Shown here piece by piece: positions 33,758-42,356 of a DNA stretch of 64,000 bases. Position 1 is the stretch's first letter. Every line of letters starts with the position of its first letter. Under the pieces are notes generated by a model, which saw only the letters and a list, made by a program, of their open reading frames with translations, had not been told where the DNA came from and ran no database searches. A program made the position numbers and the translations under genes. The DNA lies in assembly GCA_046346965.1 (NCBI GenBank), contig JAXMHB010000020.1, positions 1 to 64,000 of the forward strand. The letters run 5' to 3'. The stretch comes from JAXMHB01 sp046346965. Its GTDB lineage: Bacteria > Pseudomonadota > Gammaproteobacteria > Xanthomonadales > SZUA-5.

Positions 33758-34666
33758 TCAGGCCGGCGCTTCTTCCACGGTGACCGCGACGTGCGGTTGA
33801 TGGGCACCGCCGCCCAGGATGACGCCGCGCAGCGGCGAGACATCGCCGAAATCGCGGCCCCAGCCGAGCAGGATGTGCTGGGTGTCCGGGATCACGTTAT
33901 TGGTCGGATCGAAAGCCACCCAACCCTGCTGCGGGCAATACACGGCGACCCAGGCATGCGAGGCATCGGCGCCGATCAGGCGCGGGCGGCCCGGCGGCGG
34001 CAGTGTCAGCAGATAGCCGCTCAGATAGCGCGCCGGCAGCGCCAGTGCGCGCAGGCAGGCGATCATCAGATGGGCGTAGTCCTGGCAGACGCCGCGGCGC
34101 CGCGCCAGTACCTCGGGCAGCGGCGTGGCGATCTGGGTGGCGCTGGCATCGAAGCGGAACTCGCGGTGGATCTTCTGCATCAGCGCCATCGCCGCGGCCA
34201 GCAGCGGCCGCTCCGGGGTGAAGCAGTCCGCCGCGTAATCGCCGAAGGGCGTCGACACCGGCACGTAGGGCGACTGAAAGCGGAACTGGCTGGCCTCCAG
34301 CAGCGCCTGATCCGGCGCCTGCCCGGCCTGATAGCGCCAGCGCTCGCGCACCTGCTCCCAGGACGGCGAGGCCGCCGGGTCCAGCGGCGCTCGCGGGGTG
34401 ATGGCCACGCGCATCTGCGAGCGCACCGACAGGCGCCGATGCGGGCGATCGAACTCCAGCCGGGTGACTGGATTGCCAAAGGCATCCCATTCGGCCACCT
34501 GGCGCGTCGGCGCCGGCTCGCAGTGGAGCTGCCAGTCCAGGCACTGCTGCAGCGGCTGCGGACGCGGCGCCAGATGCAGCAATTGCTGCGACAGCGACAC
34601 CGGCAGCGCGTACTCGTAGTGGGTGTCGTGGGTGACGCGATAGTGGACCAGCGCCGGCGTGCTCAT
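33758..34666 (-). CDS. Transglutaminase-like cysteine peptidase/transferase
   Basis: The 302-residue protein starts at the ATG at 34666, overlapping the stop of the ATP-grasp gene (ATGA). The N-terminal beta domain (~8-95; YRVTHDTHYEYALPVSLSQQ) is the bacterial transglutaminase N-terminal region. The core (~150-270) has the catalytic triad C194 (RRGVCQDYAHLM), H237 (ADASHAWVAVY) and D253 (FDPTNNV). In genome surveys this protein travels with circularly permuted ATP-grasp and alpha-E proteins in a predicted peptide-ligase/peptidase system of unknown product. Coupling to the fusion gene upstream fits. Cytoplasmic. Confidence 0.9.
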   Translation of the reverse strand: MSTPALVHYRVTHDTHYEYALPVSLSQQLLHLAPRPQPLQQCLDWQLHCEPAPTRQVAEWDAFGNPVTRLEFDRPHRRLSVRSQMRVAITPRAPLDPAASPSWEQVRERWRYQAGQAPDQALLEASQFRFQSPYVPVSTPFGDYAADCFTPERPLLAAAMALMQKIHREFRFDASATQIATPLPEVLARRRGVCQDYAHLMIACLRALALPARYLSGYLLTLPPPGRPRLIGADASHAWVAVYCPQQGWVAFDPTNNVIPDTQHILLGWGRDFGDVSPLRGVILGGGAHQPHVAVTVEEAPA

Positions 34667-37119
34667 GTGGACAAGGTGCTCTGACTGACCGCATCGACGT
34701 GGGCGAAGTGCCGCAGCATCAGTTGTTCCGACAATGCCCGCAGCGTCGCCGTGGCCTGCTCCAGCAGTGCGCACAGCGGTAGTCGGGCGCCCACACCGTC
34801 GTCGATCAGGGGTTGCAGATTCAGGCCGCGCAGTGCGCCCGGCAACGCCGCCAGCGCCTCGCACGCGGGCAGATCTGCGCCCAGGCGCGTCAGCGTGTCG
34901 AGCAGACGATCCAGCTGAAAGCCGAGTGCGTGCGGATTGCTGTCGTCGAGCAGCAGCAGATCGAGCACTGGCATCAGCTGCGGCGAGGCCAGATAGCGGG
35001 TGCGATAGGTGATGGTGCTGTTGCCGAGCTCCAGCAGCCAGGCCAGCGTGCGCAGATCGAGTGTGCCGGGCAGGCGCAGCGCGGCGGCCAGCACCGCGGC
35101 CTGAAACTGCAGGCGCTCGACGCTGCGGCCGACCATCAGAAAGCGCCAGCTGTCGTCGCGCACCATGTCATCGAGCGCAAACCCGCTCATCGCCGTGGTC
35201 GCGATCAGCAGCCGATTGAGGAAGCTGCTGGCCCGCGCCCGCGTCATCGGCGCGCCATCGAGCTGCCCAGCCTCCCGCTGCAACTCCATGATCGCGCGCC
35301 AGTTTTCCATCGACAGCCGGGCGCGCACCTGGGCCGCCGACCAGCACAGCCGACGCAGATCCGCGTGCAGGCTGGTGGCCCACTGCGCCTCGGTGATCGC
35401 CACCAGCAGCGCATCCTCCACCTCGCTGCGGATCGGCAGCACGCCCAAACCCTGGGCGATCGCCAGCCCGGCACTGAACGCGGGCGCATCGGCATCGGCT
35501 TCCATATGCCGAGTCAGCAGGCTGCGCAGCAGCCGCGCATGGCCATCGCAGCGCTCGCAGTAACGCCCCAGCCAGTACAGATTCTCGACCGTGCGCGAGA
35601 GCAGATAGGGATCGTGGCGCACCACGCGATCGATGCGCGGCGAGCGCACCAGATCCGGGCTCAAGCCGGGCCCGGCGTACACCCAGGTGTCCTTGCTGCC
35701 GCCGCCACGCTGCATCGACACCACCTGGGCGTCGCTGCGGCCGGCCACCCGGGTCAGTCCGCCGGGCAGCACCCGGTAACCTTCCGCGGTCGCGACCGCG
35801 TACACGCGCATGCTGATCGCGCGCGCCACCAGCTGATCGCTGCCCTCGCGATCCCAGATCGGCGCCTGCGAGAGGCGCACCAACTCCTGGGCGACGTAGG
35901 CATGCGGCCGACGCCGGATGCGCGCCTTCAGCTCGCGCAGCGCGCTGCGGCTCAGGCTGGCGCCGAACACCGGCTCGAAGCGCTGCGAGGGAAACGCCGG
36001 CTTGATCACCAGTTCCTCCAGCCGCCGCAGCGCGTCGCGCATGACCGGCTCCTCGCCGCACCACCAGGTCGCCACCGAGGGTAGCTGCAGCGGCTCGCCC
36101 AGCCAGCGTTCGGCAATCGCCGGAATGAAGCCAAGCAGCCCGGGCGATTCCAGCACGCCGGTGCCGAGCGCATTGGCGATCAGCACGCGGCCGGCGCGCG
36201 CGGCATCGAGCAGGCCGGGTACGCCGATCGCCGAATCCCCGCGCAGCTCCAACGGATCGCACCAGTCGTCGTCGAGCCGCCGCAGGATGGCGTGGACGCG
36301 CTTCAGGCCGCCCAGCGTCTTCAGATAGACGCTGCCGGCGCGCACCGTCAGGTCCTGGCCTTCCACCAGCGGACACCCCAACTGGCGCGCCAGATAGGCG
36401 TGCTCGAAGTAGGTTTCGTTGTAGCGCCCGGGCGTCAGCAGCACCGTCAGCGGCGCACCCTCGTCATCCGCCGCCAGCTCGCTCAGGCGGTCGCGCAGTG
36501 CGGCAAACCAGCCTTCCAGCCGCCGAATGCCGAGCTGCCGGTAGAGCTCGGGAAAGGCGCCGGCGACGATATGCCGGTTCTCCAGCGCATAGCCCGCACC
36601 CGAGGGCGCCTGGGTGCGATCAGCGATCACCCACCAGCGGCCGTCCGGCGCGCGCGCCAGATCGGCGGCGTAGACGTGCAACCAGGTATCGCCGCGCGGA
36701 CGCATGCCCTGCGCCGGCCACAGGTAGTTGTTGTGCCCGTAGATCAGATCCGGCGGCAGCAGTCCTTCCTTCAGCAGCGTCTGCGGCCCGTACAGATCGG
36801 CCACCACGCGATCCAGCAGGCGCGCGCGCTGGGCCACCCCGGCCGCCAGCCGGGCCCATTCATCGGCCGGGATCAGCTGCGGCAGCAGGTCCAGATCCCA
36901 GGGACGATTGTCGCCCTTGGGGTCGGCGTAGACGTTGTAGGTAACGCCGTTTTCCTGAATCTGCCGCGACACATACTCCCAGCGCTCGCGCAGCTCGGCG
37001 GGATCGATGCGATCGAGCTCGCCCAGCACCGGCCGCCAGTGGGTGCGCGGCGCGCCGTCGGCGTGCAACTCGTCAAAGCGTCCATCCGGCGTGTGGTAAC
37101 GCGCTAGCAGGCTGTGCAT
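34663..37119 (-). CDS. Circularly permuted ATP-grasp plus alpha-E domain fusion
   Basis: An 818-residue fusion. Residues ~10-480 are the circularly permuted type 2 ATP-grasp (DUF404/DUF407; DGRWWVIADRTQAPSGAGYA, LLTPGRYNETYFEHAYLARQ, ARAGRVLIANALGTGVLESPG, GGLTRVAGRSDAQVVSMQRG). Residues ~500-805 are the helical alpha-E (DUF403) domain (LSRTVENLYWLGRYCERCDGHARLL). These are usually separate genes; here they are one chain. ATP-grasp members are predicted to form amide bonds via acyl phosphates, with alpha-E and transglutaminase as partners. The transglutaminase follows with ATGA overlap. The product is unknown. Confidence 0.9.
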   Translation of the reverse strand: MHSLLARYHTPDGRFDELHADGAPRTHWRPVLGELDRIDPAELRERWEYVSRQIQENGVTYNVYADPKGDNRPWDLDLLPQLIPADEWARLAAGVAQRARLLDRVVADLYGPQTLLKEGLLPPDLIYGHNNYLWPAQGMRPRGDTWLHVYAADLARAPDGRWWVIADRTQAPSGAGYALENRHIVAGAFPELYRQLGIRRLEGWFAALRDRLSELAADDEGAPLTVLLTPGRYNETYFEHAYLARQLGCPLVEGQDLTVRAGSVYLKTLGGLKRVHAILRRLDDDWCDPLELRGDSAIGVPGLLDAARAGRVLIANALGTGVLESPGLLGFIPAIAERWLGEPLQLPSVATWWCGEEPVMRDALRRLEELVIKPAFPSQRFEPVFGASLSRSALRELKARIRRRPHAYVAQELVRLSQAPIWDREGSDQLVARAISMRVYAVATAEGYRVLPGGLTRVAGRSDAQVVSMQRGGGSKDTWVYAGPGLSPDLVRSPRIDRVVRHDPYLLSRTVENLYWLGRYCERCDGHARLLRSLLTRHMEADADAPAFSAGLAIAQGLGVLPIRSEVEDALLVAITEAQWATSLHADLRRLCWSAAQVRARLSMENWRAIMELQREAGQLDGAPMTRARASSFLNRLLIATTAMSGFALDDMVRDDSWRFLMVGRSVERLQFQAAVLAAALRLPGTLDLRTLAWLLELGNSTITYRTRYLASPQLMPVLDLLLLDDSNPHALGFQLDRLLDTLTRLGADLPACEALAALPGALRGLNLQPLIDDGVGARLPLCALLEQATATLRALSEQLMLRHFAHVDAVSQSTLST

Positions 37120-37308
37120 CAGGGGTCGCTACCGGCAATCAGGGCACCAGTGTCGCGGGTTTGCTGGCGCGATACCAGCCGGCAGTCGGCGCGGCGCCTA
37201 CAAACCCTGGTCACGGCAGCGTTCGTGGCCCGACGCCGGCGCCAGCCTGGATACTTGCTCGACAGCGCCAGCCGCAGTCTGCTCGCCATCCAACCCGCAG
37301 GAATCGCC

Positions 37309-38247
37309 ATGAACGCCGCCCATCGTGCCAAATACCAGCGCCTGATCGACTACTGCCGCACTTTCAAGCCCGAGCGCTGCGCCGTGGTGCATCCCTGCGA
37401 CATCGAATCGCTGCGCGGCGCGGTGGAGGCCGGCGTGCTCGGGCTGATCACGCCGGTGCTGGTCGGGCCGCAGGCGCGTATCGAGGCGCTGGCGCGGGAG
37501 CATGGCCTGGACCTGAGCCCATTCGAACGCGTGGACGTGCCGCATAGTCACGCCGCCGCCGAGCACGCCGTGATGCTGGCGCGCACTGGTCAAGTCAGCC
37601 TGCTGATGAAGGGCAGCCTGCACACCAACGAGCTGATGTCGGCGGTGGTGGCGCGCGAAGGCGGCCTGCGCACCGAGCGCCGCATCAGCCACTGTTTCGT
37701 CATGGATGTGCCGGCGCTGGATCGCGTGGTCATCATCTCCGATGCCGCGGTCAACATTTTCCCGACGCTGGACGAGAAGATGCACATCGTGCAGAACGCC
37801 ATTGATCTGGCGCATGCGCTGGGCAATCCGCAGCCCAAGGTGGCGATCCTGTCGGCCACCGAGAGCGTCAACCCGAAAATCGCCTCGACGCTGGACGCCG
37901 CCGCGCTGTGCAAGATGGCAGACCGCGGCCAGATCACCGGCGGGCTGCTCGACGGTCCGCTGGCACTGGACAACGCGGTGGATCTGAACGCGGCCAAGAT
38001 CAAGATGATCGAGTCGCCGGTGGCCGGGCGCGCCGACATCCTGATCACGCCCGACCTCGAAGCCGGCAACATGCTGGCCAAGAGCCTGAGCTTCATGGCC
38101 GATGCCGATGCCGCCGGCATCGTGCTCGGCGCGCGCGTGCCGATCGTGCTCACCAGCCGCGCCGACACGCTGGAAGCACGGCTGGCCTCCTGCGCCATCG
38201 CCGTGCTGGTGGTGCGCTTCCGCCGCGAGCCGCGGCTGCCCGCATGA
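37309..38247 (+). CDS. Phosphate acyltransferase (PTA/PTB family)
   Basis: The 312-residue protein starts at the ATG at 37309 (MNAAHRAKYQRLIDYC) with an AGGA site. It matches the phosphate acetyl/butyryl-transferase domain: TPVLVGPQARIEAL, SLLMKGSLHTNELMSAVV, ISDAAVNIFPTLDEKMHIVQ, VAILSATESVNPKIASTLDA, ITGGLLDGPLALDNAVD and DILITPDLEAGNMLAKSL. It lacks the N-terminal MaoC hydratase domain of the bifunctional enzymes. It converts acyl-CoA + phosphate to acyl phosphate + CoA. The next gene, acetate kinase, overlaps by ATGA, completing an acyl-CoA to acetate/ATP route (or the reverse). Acetyl versus butyryl specificity is not decidable. Confidence 0.9.
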   Translation: MNAAHRAKYQRLIDYCRTFKPERCAVVHPCDIESLRGAVEAGVLGLITPVLVGPQARIEALAREHGLDLSPFERVDVPHSHAAAEHAVMLARTGQVSLLMKGSLHTNELMSAVVAREGGLRTERRISHCFVMDVPALDRVVIISDAAVNIFPTLDEKMHIVQNAIDLAHALGNPQPKVAILSATESVNPKIASTLDAAALCKMADRGQITGGLLDGPLALDNAVDLNAAKIKMIESPVAGRADILITPDLEAGNMLAKSLSFMADADAAGIVLGARVPIVLTSRADTLEARLASCAIAVLVVRFRREPRLPA

Positions 38248-39395
38248 ACGCGGTGCTGGTGCTGAACGCGGGCTCCTCCAGCCTCAAATTTGCGCTCTAC
38301 GACGCGGCCGGCCGCTGCTTGCACGGCCAGCTGCAGGGCATGCTGAGCACGCCGAGCTTGCGCGTGTACGCCGGCGACGCGCCCATCGCCACGCAGCGCT
38401 GGGACGCGCCGATCAGCGCCGACAGCGCGCTCGATCGCGTGCTGGACGGCCTGCAGTCGTGGGCGCCCGAACACAGCCTCGGCGCCGTCGGCCATCGCGT
38501 GGTCCACGGCGGCCTGCGCGCCCAGCCGGCGCGCGTGGATGCCGCGCTGCTGGCCGAACTCGACGCGCTCACGCCGCTGGCTCCGCTGCACCAACCCGCC
38601 AACCTCGCGGCCATCCGCCGCATCGCCGCGCGCGCGCCGACGCTGCCGCAGGTGGCCTGTTTCGACACCGCCTTCCACCGCACGCAGAACGAACTGCAGC
38701 AACGCTACGCGCTGCCGCCGGCCTGGTTCGACGCCGGCGTGCGTCGCTACGGCTACCATGGCCTGTCCTACCAGTGGATCGCCAGCCAGCTGCCAGCGCT
38801 CGATGCCGACGCGGCGGCCGGACGCAGCATCGTGCTGCACCTCGGCAATGGCTGCAGCCTGTGCGCCTTGCACCAAGGGCACAGCGTGGCGACCAGCATG
38901 GGCTTCAGCACGCTGGACGGCGTGCCGATGGCCACCCGCAGCGGCGCGCTCGATCCCGGCGTGCTGCTGTATTTGCTGCGCCAGGGCCTGTCGCTGGACG
39001 CGCTCGAAGACCTGCTGTACCGCCAATCGGGCTGGCTCGGCGTTTCCGGACTGTCAGCCGATATGCGCGTGCTGCTCGCCAGCGAGCAGCCGTCGGCACG
39101 GCTGGCGATAGCCCTGTTCGTCGAACGCGTGGTGGCCGAGGTCGGCGCGCTGGCCGCTACCCTCGGCGGCCTGGATGCCCTGGTGTTTACCGGCGGCATC
39201 GGCGAAAACGCCGCCCCGATCCGCGCCGCCGTCTGCACGCGCCTGGAATGGCTGGGCCTGCGCCTCGACCCCAGCGCCAACGCCACCCACGGCCCGCGCA
39301 TCAGCCACCCCGACAGCCGCCTCCGCGCCTATGTGCTGCCGACCAATGAGGAAGCGGTGATCGCACGCGAGACGCAGGCGCTGGTAGCTCAATAG
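38244..39395 (+). CDS. ackA: Acetate kinase
   Basis: This 383-residue ASKHA-fold kinase is slightly shorter than the usual ~400. Motifs are VLVLNAGSSSLKFALYD (phosphate-1), GHRVVHGG, LAPLHQPANL, VACFDTAFH (catalytic Asp), RRYGYHGLSYQWIA, LHLGNGCSLCALHQG, STLDGVPMATRSGALDPGV and LVFTGGIGENAAPIRAAVC. It interconverts acyl phosphate and ADP with acid and ATP. It is translationally coupled to the phosphate acyltransferase (ATGA). Butyrate/propionate kinase activity is possible, but the motifs match AckA. Confidence 0.93.
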   Translation: MNAVLVLNAGSSSLKFALYDAAGRCLHGQLQGMLSTPSLRVYAGDAPIATQRWDAPISADSALDRVLDGLQSWAPEHSLGAVGHRVVHGGLRAQPARVDAALLAELDALTPLAPLHQPANLAAIRRIAARAPTLPQVACFDTAFHRTQNELQQRYALPPAWFDAGVRRYGYHGLSYQWIASQLPALDADAAAGRSIVLHLGNGCSLCALHQGHSVATSMGFSTLDGVPMATRSGALDPGVLLYLLRQGLSLDALEDLLYRQSGWLGVSGLSADMRVLLASEQPSARLAIALFVERVVAEVGALAATLGGLDALVFTGGIGENAAPIRAAVCTRLEWLGLRLDPSANATHGPRISHPDSRLRAYVLPTNEEAVIARETQALVAQ

Positions 39396-39436
39396 CAATT
39401 GGGGTTCTCGGGATGCCCCTCAAAGTGTAACTGTTG

Positions 39437-39465
39437 TTGACCTCTGTAAAACTGCCAGCTAGACT
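39437..39465 (+). promoter_or_regulatory. Candidate sigma-70 promoter
   Basis: TTGACC (39437-39442) and TAGACT (39460-39465) are separated by 17 bp and lie 30 bp before the start of the Cys-rich secreted gene. The local A+T-rich composition raises the chance of a coincidental match. Confidence 0.45.
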
Positions 39466-39495
39466 GGAGCTCCCTGTAATTGAACGGATAGCCTT

Positions 39496-40242
39496 ATGCG
39501 TCACTTGCTGATGGTACTCTTCTTGTCGATCTCTGTTTCTGCATTCGCGCAATCTTGCAACCAGCTCAATCTGGTTGGTATTCAGTCAGTCGAACGAGCT
39601 CGCGGGGCTAGGGATCTTGTTGGTGAGTTCAATGGACCAGGTGGTGAATCGAGATTAACGGTCTATGATGCGGGGAAGGGCGCATCGGTTCGAATAGACC
39701 TCGAAGGCGGTGAGACCTTTGACATACAAAGAGGAGTCGGAGGTCTATTTGTTAGGTCAAAAAACATGGCCAATGATGTGGCGCTGGAGGTTCCCGACGA
39801 TCTGCAGTCCACAGTTACGGCACTGATTGGAGACGTTCAGGCAGGAGCCACGGATATTGGGCCGCTGAAGGACCTATTGAGCCACATTCCGCCGGACGAG
39901 ACTGGCCAGGAAGTCGGGACTTTCGAGATTGTATCTCAACAGACACAATCACTGAATTGTGCCATTTCGGCTGCATCATCGATATTGGAGAATGCACCAG
40001 AAGCGCAGGCCTGCCTTAACGCTGCAACAGGGCACGTAGCAACGTCTGCGGGCGTGGGCGCAACTTGTACGCTTTGTGGTATCGCTGCTGTTTCGGTTTA
40101 CTTCACATGGGGAATTTCGGGTTGGAGCGCTGTTACTGCATGCACTAGTTGCGTTCTTGCGGCAGGTGGCAACTATATGACAGGAAACAACATGGAGCTG
40201 GCTTGCGCAGCTTTCATTGAGCACGAGCAAGAGGAGAACTAA
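39496..40242 (+). CDS. Secreted protein with Cys-rich, halocin-C8-like C-terminal domain
   Basis: The protein has 248 residues, with a signal peptide at 1-18 (MRHLLMVLFLSISVSAFA). Residues ~20-155 form an acidic soluble domain (GARDLVGEFNGPGGESRLTV). The last ~95 residues hold seven of eight cysteines in a Gly/Ala/Ser-rich, hydrophobic stretch: two CxxC pairs (ATCTLCGIA, TACTSCVLAAGG) around a hydrophobic segment (VSVYFTWGISGW), then LACAAFIEH. The layout, a pro-domain followed by a ~75-95-residue Cys/Gly-rich hydrophobic part, recalls halocin-C8-type bacteriocin precursors, but that is only a resemblance. The gene is A+T-richer than its neighbours. The membrane-protein gene follows after three bases. 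Confidence 0.7.
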   Translation: MRHLLMVLFLSISVSAFAQSCNQLNLVGIQSVERARGARDLVGEFNGPGGESRLTVYDAGKGASVRIDLEGGETFDIQRGVGGLFVRSKNMANDVALEVPDDLQSTVTALIGDVQAGATDIGPLKDLLSHIPPDETGQEVGTFEIVSQQTQSLNCAISAASSILENAPEAQACLNAATGHVATSAGVGATCTLCGIAAVSVYFTWGISGWSAVTACTSCVLAAGGNYMTGNNMELACAAFIEHEQEEN

Positions 40243-40245
40243 TCG

Positions 40246-40617
40246 ATGCTTAGTACTGGCATTCTTGCAACAATGGAGATCTTCTGGGCCGTAGTATTCT
40301 GGGGTCTCCTCATTGCTCCGCTCGTTGAAGCATTTGCCTACCGACCCATCTTCAAGCGATGGTGGCTCAATGGGCCGTTGGTGCTGCACTACGCTAAGGG
40401 CTATATGAACTGGATGCTATGGTTCTCTGTGATTCTGGTGCAAGCGGCCCTGGTTCATATGGCATGGCAGAACCAGGCGTGGCCCGACCTTAGCAGTGCG
40501 CTGCACAGCTTGAGCCATGCGGTCGGCGTCGCGGCGATTTTCACGACCGCTCACTTGGCGAACGGCAGGATTTTGGCCCGAATGAAGCGCTTTGGAGATC
40601 TGCCGAATTTGCCGTGA
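40246..40617 (+). CDS. Small polytopic membrane protein, possible immunity protein
   Basis: The 123-residue protein starts three bases after the stop of the Cys-rich gene, with GAGGAG (40231-40236) inside that gene's end. There are three to four hydrophobic helices: ~8-30 (IFWAVVFWGLLIAPLVEAFA), ~48-70 (MNWMLWFSVILVQAALVHMA) and ~85-105 (SHAVGVAAIFTTAHLANG). No family is recognised. The tight coupling and shared A+T-rich composition suggest it serves the secreted partner, for example as immunity or export helper; this is inference. A histidine at ~45 and those in helices 2 and 3 could also bind a cofactor. Confidence 0.65.
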   Translation: MLSTGILATMEIFWAVVFWGLLIAPLVEAFAYRPIFKRWWLNGPLVLHYAKGYMNWMLWFSVILVQAALVHMAWQNQAWPDLSSALHSLSHAVGVAAIFTTAHLANGRILARMKRFGDLPNLP

Positions 40618-40740
40618 GCGCATCGGGCTCGCGTCCAAACGCTAGCATCCACAATTACCGCTTAGATAAATCGAGCACAGTTTGTGCATTATTAGGTTCT
40701 GCTGAGTCTTCGGGACCGCAGGCCTGCAGGTGCGGCGCGA

Positions 40741-41071
40741 CGCGCTACCCTGCGTTATTGCAAGCCGTCGCCGCGCCGTAAGGCGTGGTGACGGTGTGGC
40801 AAACCAGGTTCATTCCTTCGATTTGGCTGTCTCGCCCGTCCCGCCGCTACGCAAGCAGCAGCAACACCTGGATTGCCGCAGTCCTCGTCCGCGGTGCGGA
40901 CGAGGACTTCGCAATGACGCCGTTCTGTTGCGGCAGTGGCGAGGTCTGGCAGCTGACGACCGGGCCGTAGGGTCACCCACGCAAGGTCCCGACATCCTGG
41001 GCGACTAAGCCACCGGCGTCATTGCGAACCACCGCCGCGCCTCACGGCGCGGCGGTGGTGTGGCAATCCAG
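40741..41071. repeat. REP hairpins in a duplicated block, copy 1
   Basis: Three hairpins flank the consensus GTCATTGCGAA...GGCAATCCAG or its inverse: 40752-40808; 40867-40920 (perfect 12-bp stem GTCCTCGTCCGC, 3-base loop); and 41018-41071 (14-bp stem ACCACCGCCGCGCC). The block 40741-41020, including the spacer with AGCAACACCTGGATTGCC, is repeated at 43327-43603. The stretch 40618-41146 otherwise holds no gene. Confidence 0.8.
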
Positions 41072-41146
41072 CTTTTGGGCAAGGCCTGACGCCGTCTGTT
41101 GGCCGCGGCACCCGGCTACCGGCTGTACTCCTGCCGGTTAGCGCCA

Positions 41147-41355
41147 TCAAAAGCTACCCGAGAGCAGGCAGCAGCGCTTGAAACAAGCTCCCGGATCCGC
41201 AGGGGCATGGATCATTGCGCCCCAGCTTTTCGAGCAGTTCCTTGTCGACGTGGACAAAGCGATGTCCGCGCTTGACCTGCGTCTCGGACGGGAATCCCTT
41301 GCGACGCTTACTGGTGACCTCGAAAGCTCACCTGGTCGTTGAATCGGGTTTTCAT
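41147..41355 (-). pseudogene. SEC-C metal-binding protein, frameshifted
   Basis: A strong GGAGG site precedes an ATG at 41355 (MKTRFNDQV). The sense then continues in a second frame (AFEVTSKRRKGFPSETQV, then FVHVDKELLEKLGRNDPCPC) and in a third (ACFKRCCLLSGSF, stop at 41147). Joined, the end reads CPCGSGACFKRCC, the SEC-C zinc-binding motif (CPCGSG-xx-[FY]KxCC). Two single-base changes, near 41330 and at the GGG of the GSG codons (~41185), break a gene of about 68 codons. SEC-C proteins of this size are common and often misannotated as SecA. An assembly error is possible, but two indels in 210 bp favour decay. Confidence 0.75.
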
Positions 41356-41527
41356 GGCACACCTCCGGTGGATTCGCCCTTTGCGGGCGGAGCGAGCATA
41401 CCGTACCGCTCCGCCAGCGCGCCTCAGGTCGTTACCCGCAACCTGGCGTCAAACCGGTGCACGCTGCGGACAAGCGCGCGGCGCCGGCGCGGTGCAATCT
41501 GAGCTCACCTGATTCGGGAGCCCTCCG

Positions 41528-42343
41528 ATGCGCACACGGCGCCACCTGCCCGCCAGCACGCAGATCCACGCTGCCCTTGCAGGCGCATGCATGGGCGCGC
41601 TCGCACTGGGCGCGTCCGCTGGCAATCTGGATCGCCTGCAGTACTCGGCGGATATTGGTGCGCGCTGGACGCCGTCGCCGGTGTCGGCGCTGGACCACGA
41701 GTACGTCATCGATGAGTCCGGCACGCTGCAAACCGTGGCGATCCCCGACCTCCCCGCCGGCGCCGACCTCGACGCCCTGCAGATCGAGGCCAACTACGAT
41801 CGGCTGTACTCGCTGGACATCGGCGTCACGCTCGGCGGTACGTACTTCCGTGATGCCGACGTCATCCGTCTGCACGGCGGGGTCTACAGCAAGTCCTTCG
41901 ACGCGACCGCCGCCGGCGTGCCCGCTGGTGTGGATTGCGACGCGGTGGCGCGCGCCGCCGACGGCCGCCTGCTGCTGTCCTTTGATCGCAGTTTCCGCAT
42001 CGGCGGCCTGCTGATCCGGCCTGTGGATGTGGTCAGCCACGACGGCAGCAGTTTCGCGCTGGTGTTCGACGGGCGCGCCGCCGGCCTTCCCGTGGGCAGC
42101 AATCTGGATGCACTCGACAGCACCGGCAGCAACACCGAGTTGCTGTTCTCGCTGGACACCGGCGGGCAGATCGGCGGCCTCCGATTTGCCGACGAGGATG
42201 TGCTGCGCGTGGTGATCGCCACCAGCGTGATCACGCGCGAACTCGACACCCGCACACGCTCGGCCGCTTGGAATGCCGCGGACCTGGATGCCCTCGCGGT
42301 GGCGGTGGTGGCCGATGGACTGTACCGAAACGGATTCGAATAA
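41528..42343 (+). CDS. Secreted repeat protein with GFE tail, 271 aa
   Basis: The N-terminus (~1-31) is a Tat- or Sec-like signal with arginines and the hydrophobic run ALAGACMGALALGASAG. The mature part holds three repeats of about 55-75 residues, each with a 'LDA...LLFSLD...IGGL.F...DV' pattern: ANYDRLYSLDIGVTLGGTYF, ADGRLLLSFDRSFRIGGLLI and SNTELLFSLDTGGQIGGLRF. The C-terminus is LYRNGFE. A predicted all-beta extracellular protein of unknown function. The beta-helix gene starts 13 bp later with CGGAGA, so the two are probably co-transcribed. Confidence 0.75.
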   Translation: MRTRRHLPASTQIHAALAGACMGALALGASAGNLDRLQYSADIGARWTPSPVSALDHEYVIDESGTLQTVAIPDLPAGADLDALQIEANYDRLYSLDIGVTLGGTYFRDADVIRLHGGVYSKSFDATAAGVPAGVDCDAVARAADGRLLLSFDRSFRIGGLLIRPVDVVSHDGSSFALVFDGRAAGLPVGSNLDALDSTGSNTELLFSLDTGGQIGGLRFADEDVLRVVIATSVITRELDTRTRSAAWNAADLDALAVAVVADGLYRNGFE

Positions 42344-42356
42344 CCGGAGACCTGCA

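Noticed and set aside
37114..37308. N-terminal extension of the phosphate acyltransferase
   Set aside because: Upstream residues are Arg/Ser-rich and unlike a MaoC domain; the ATG at 37309 has an AGGA site and matches the domain start.
41147..41362. Single-frame 71-aa protein starting MCHENP
   Set aside because: Only its last ~13 residues are sense; the real gene starts at 41355 in another frame and is broken.
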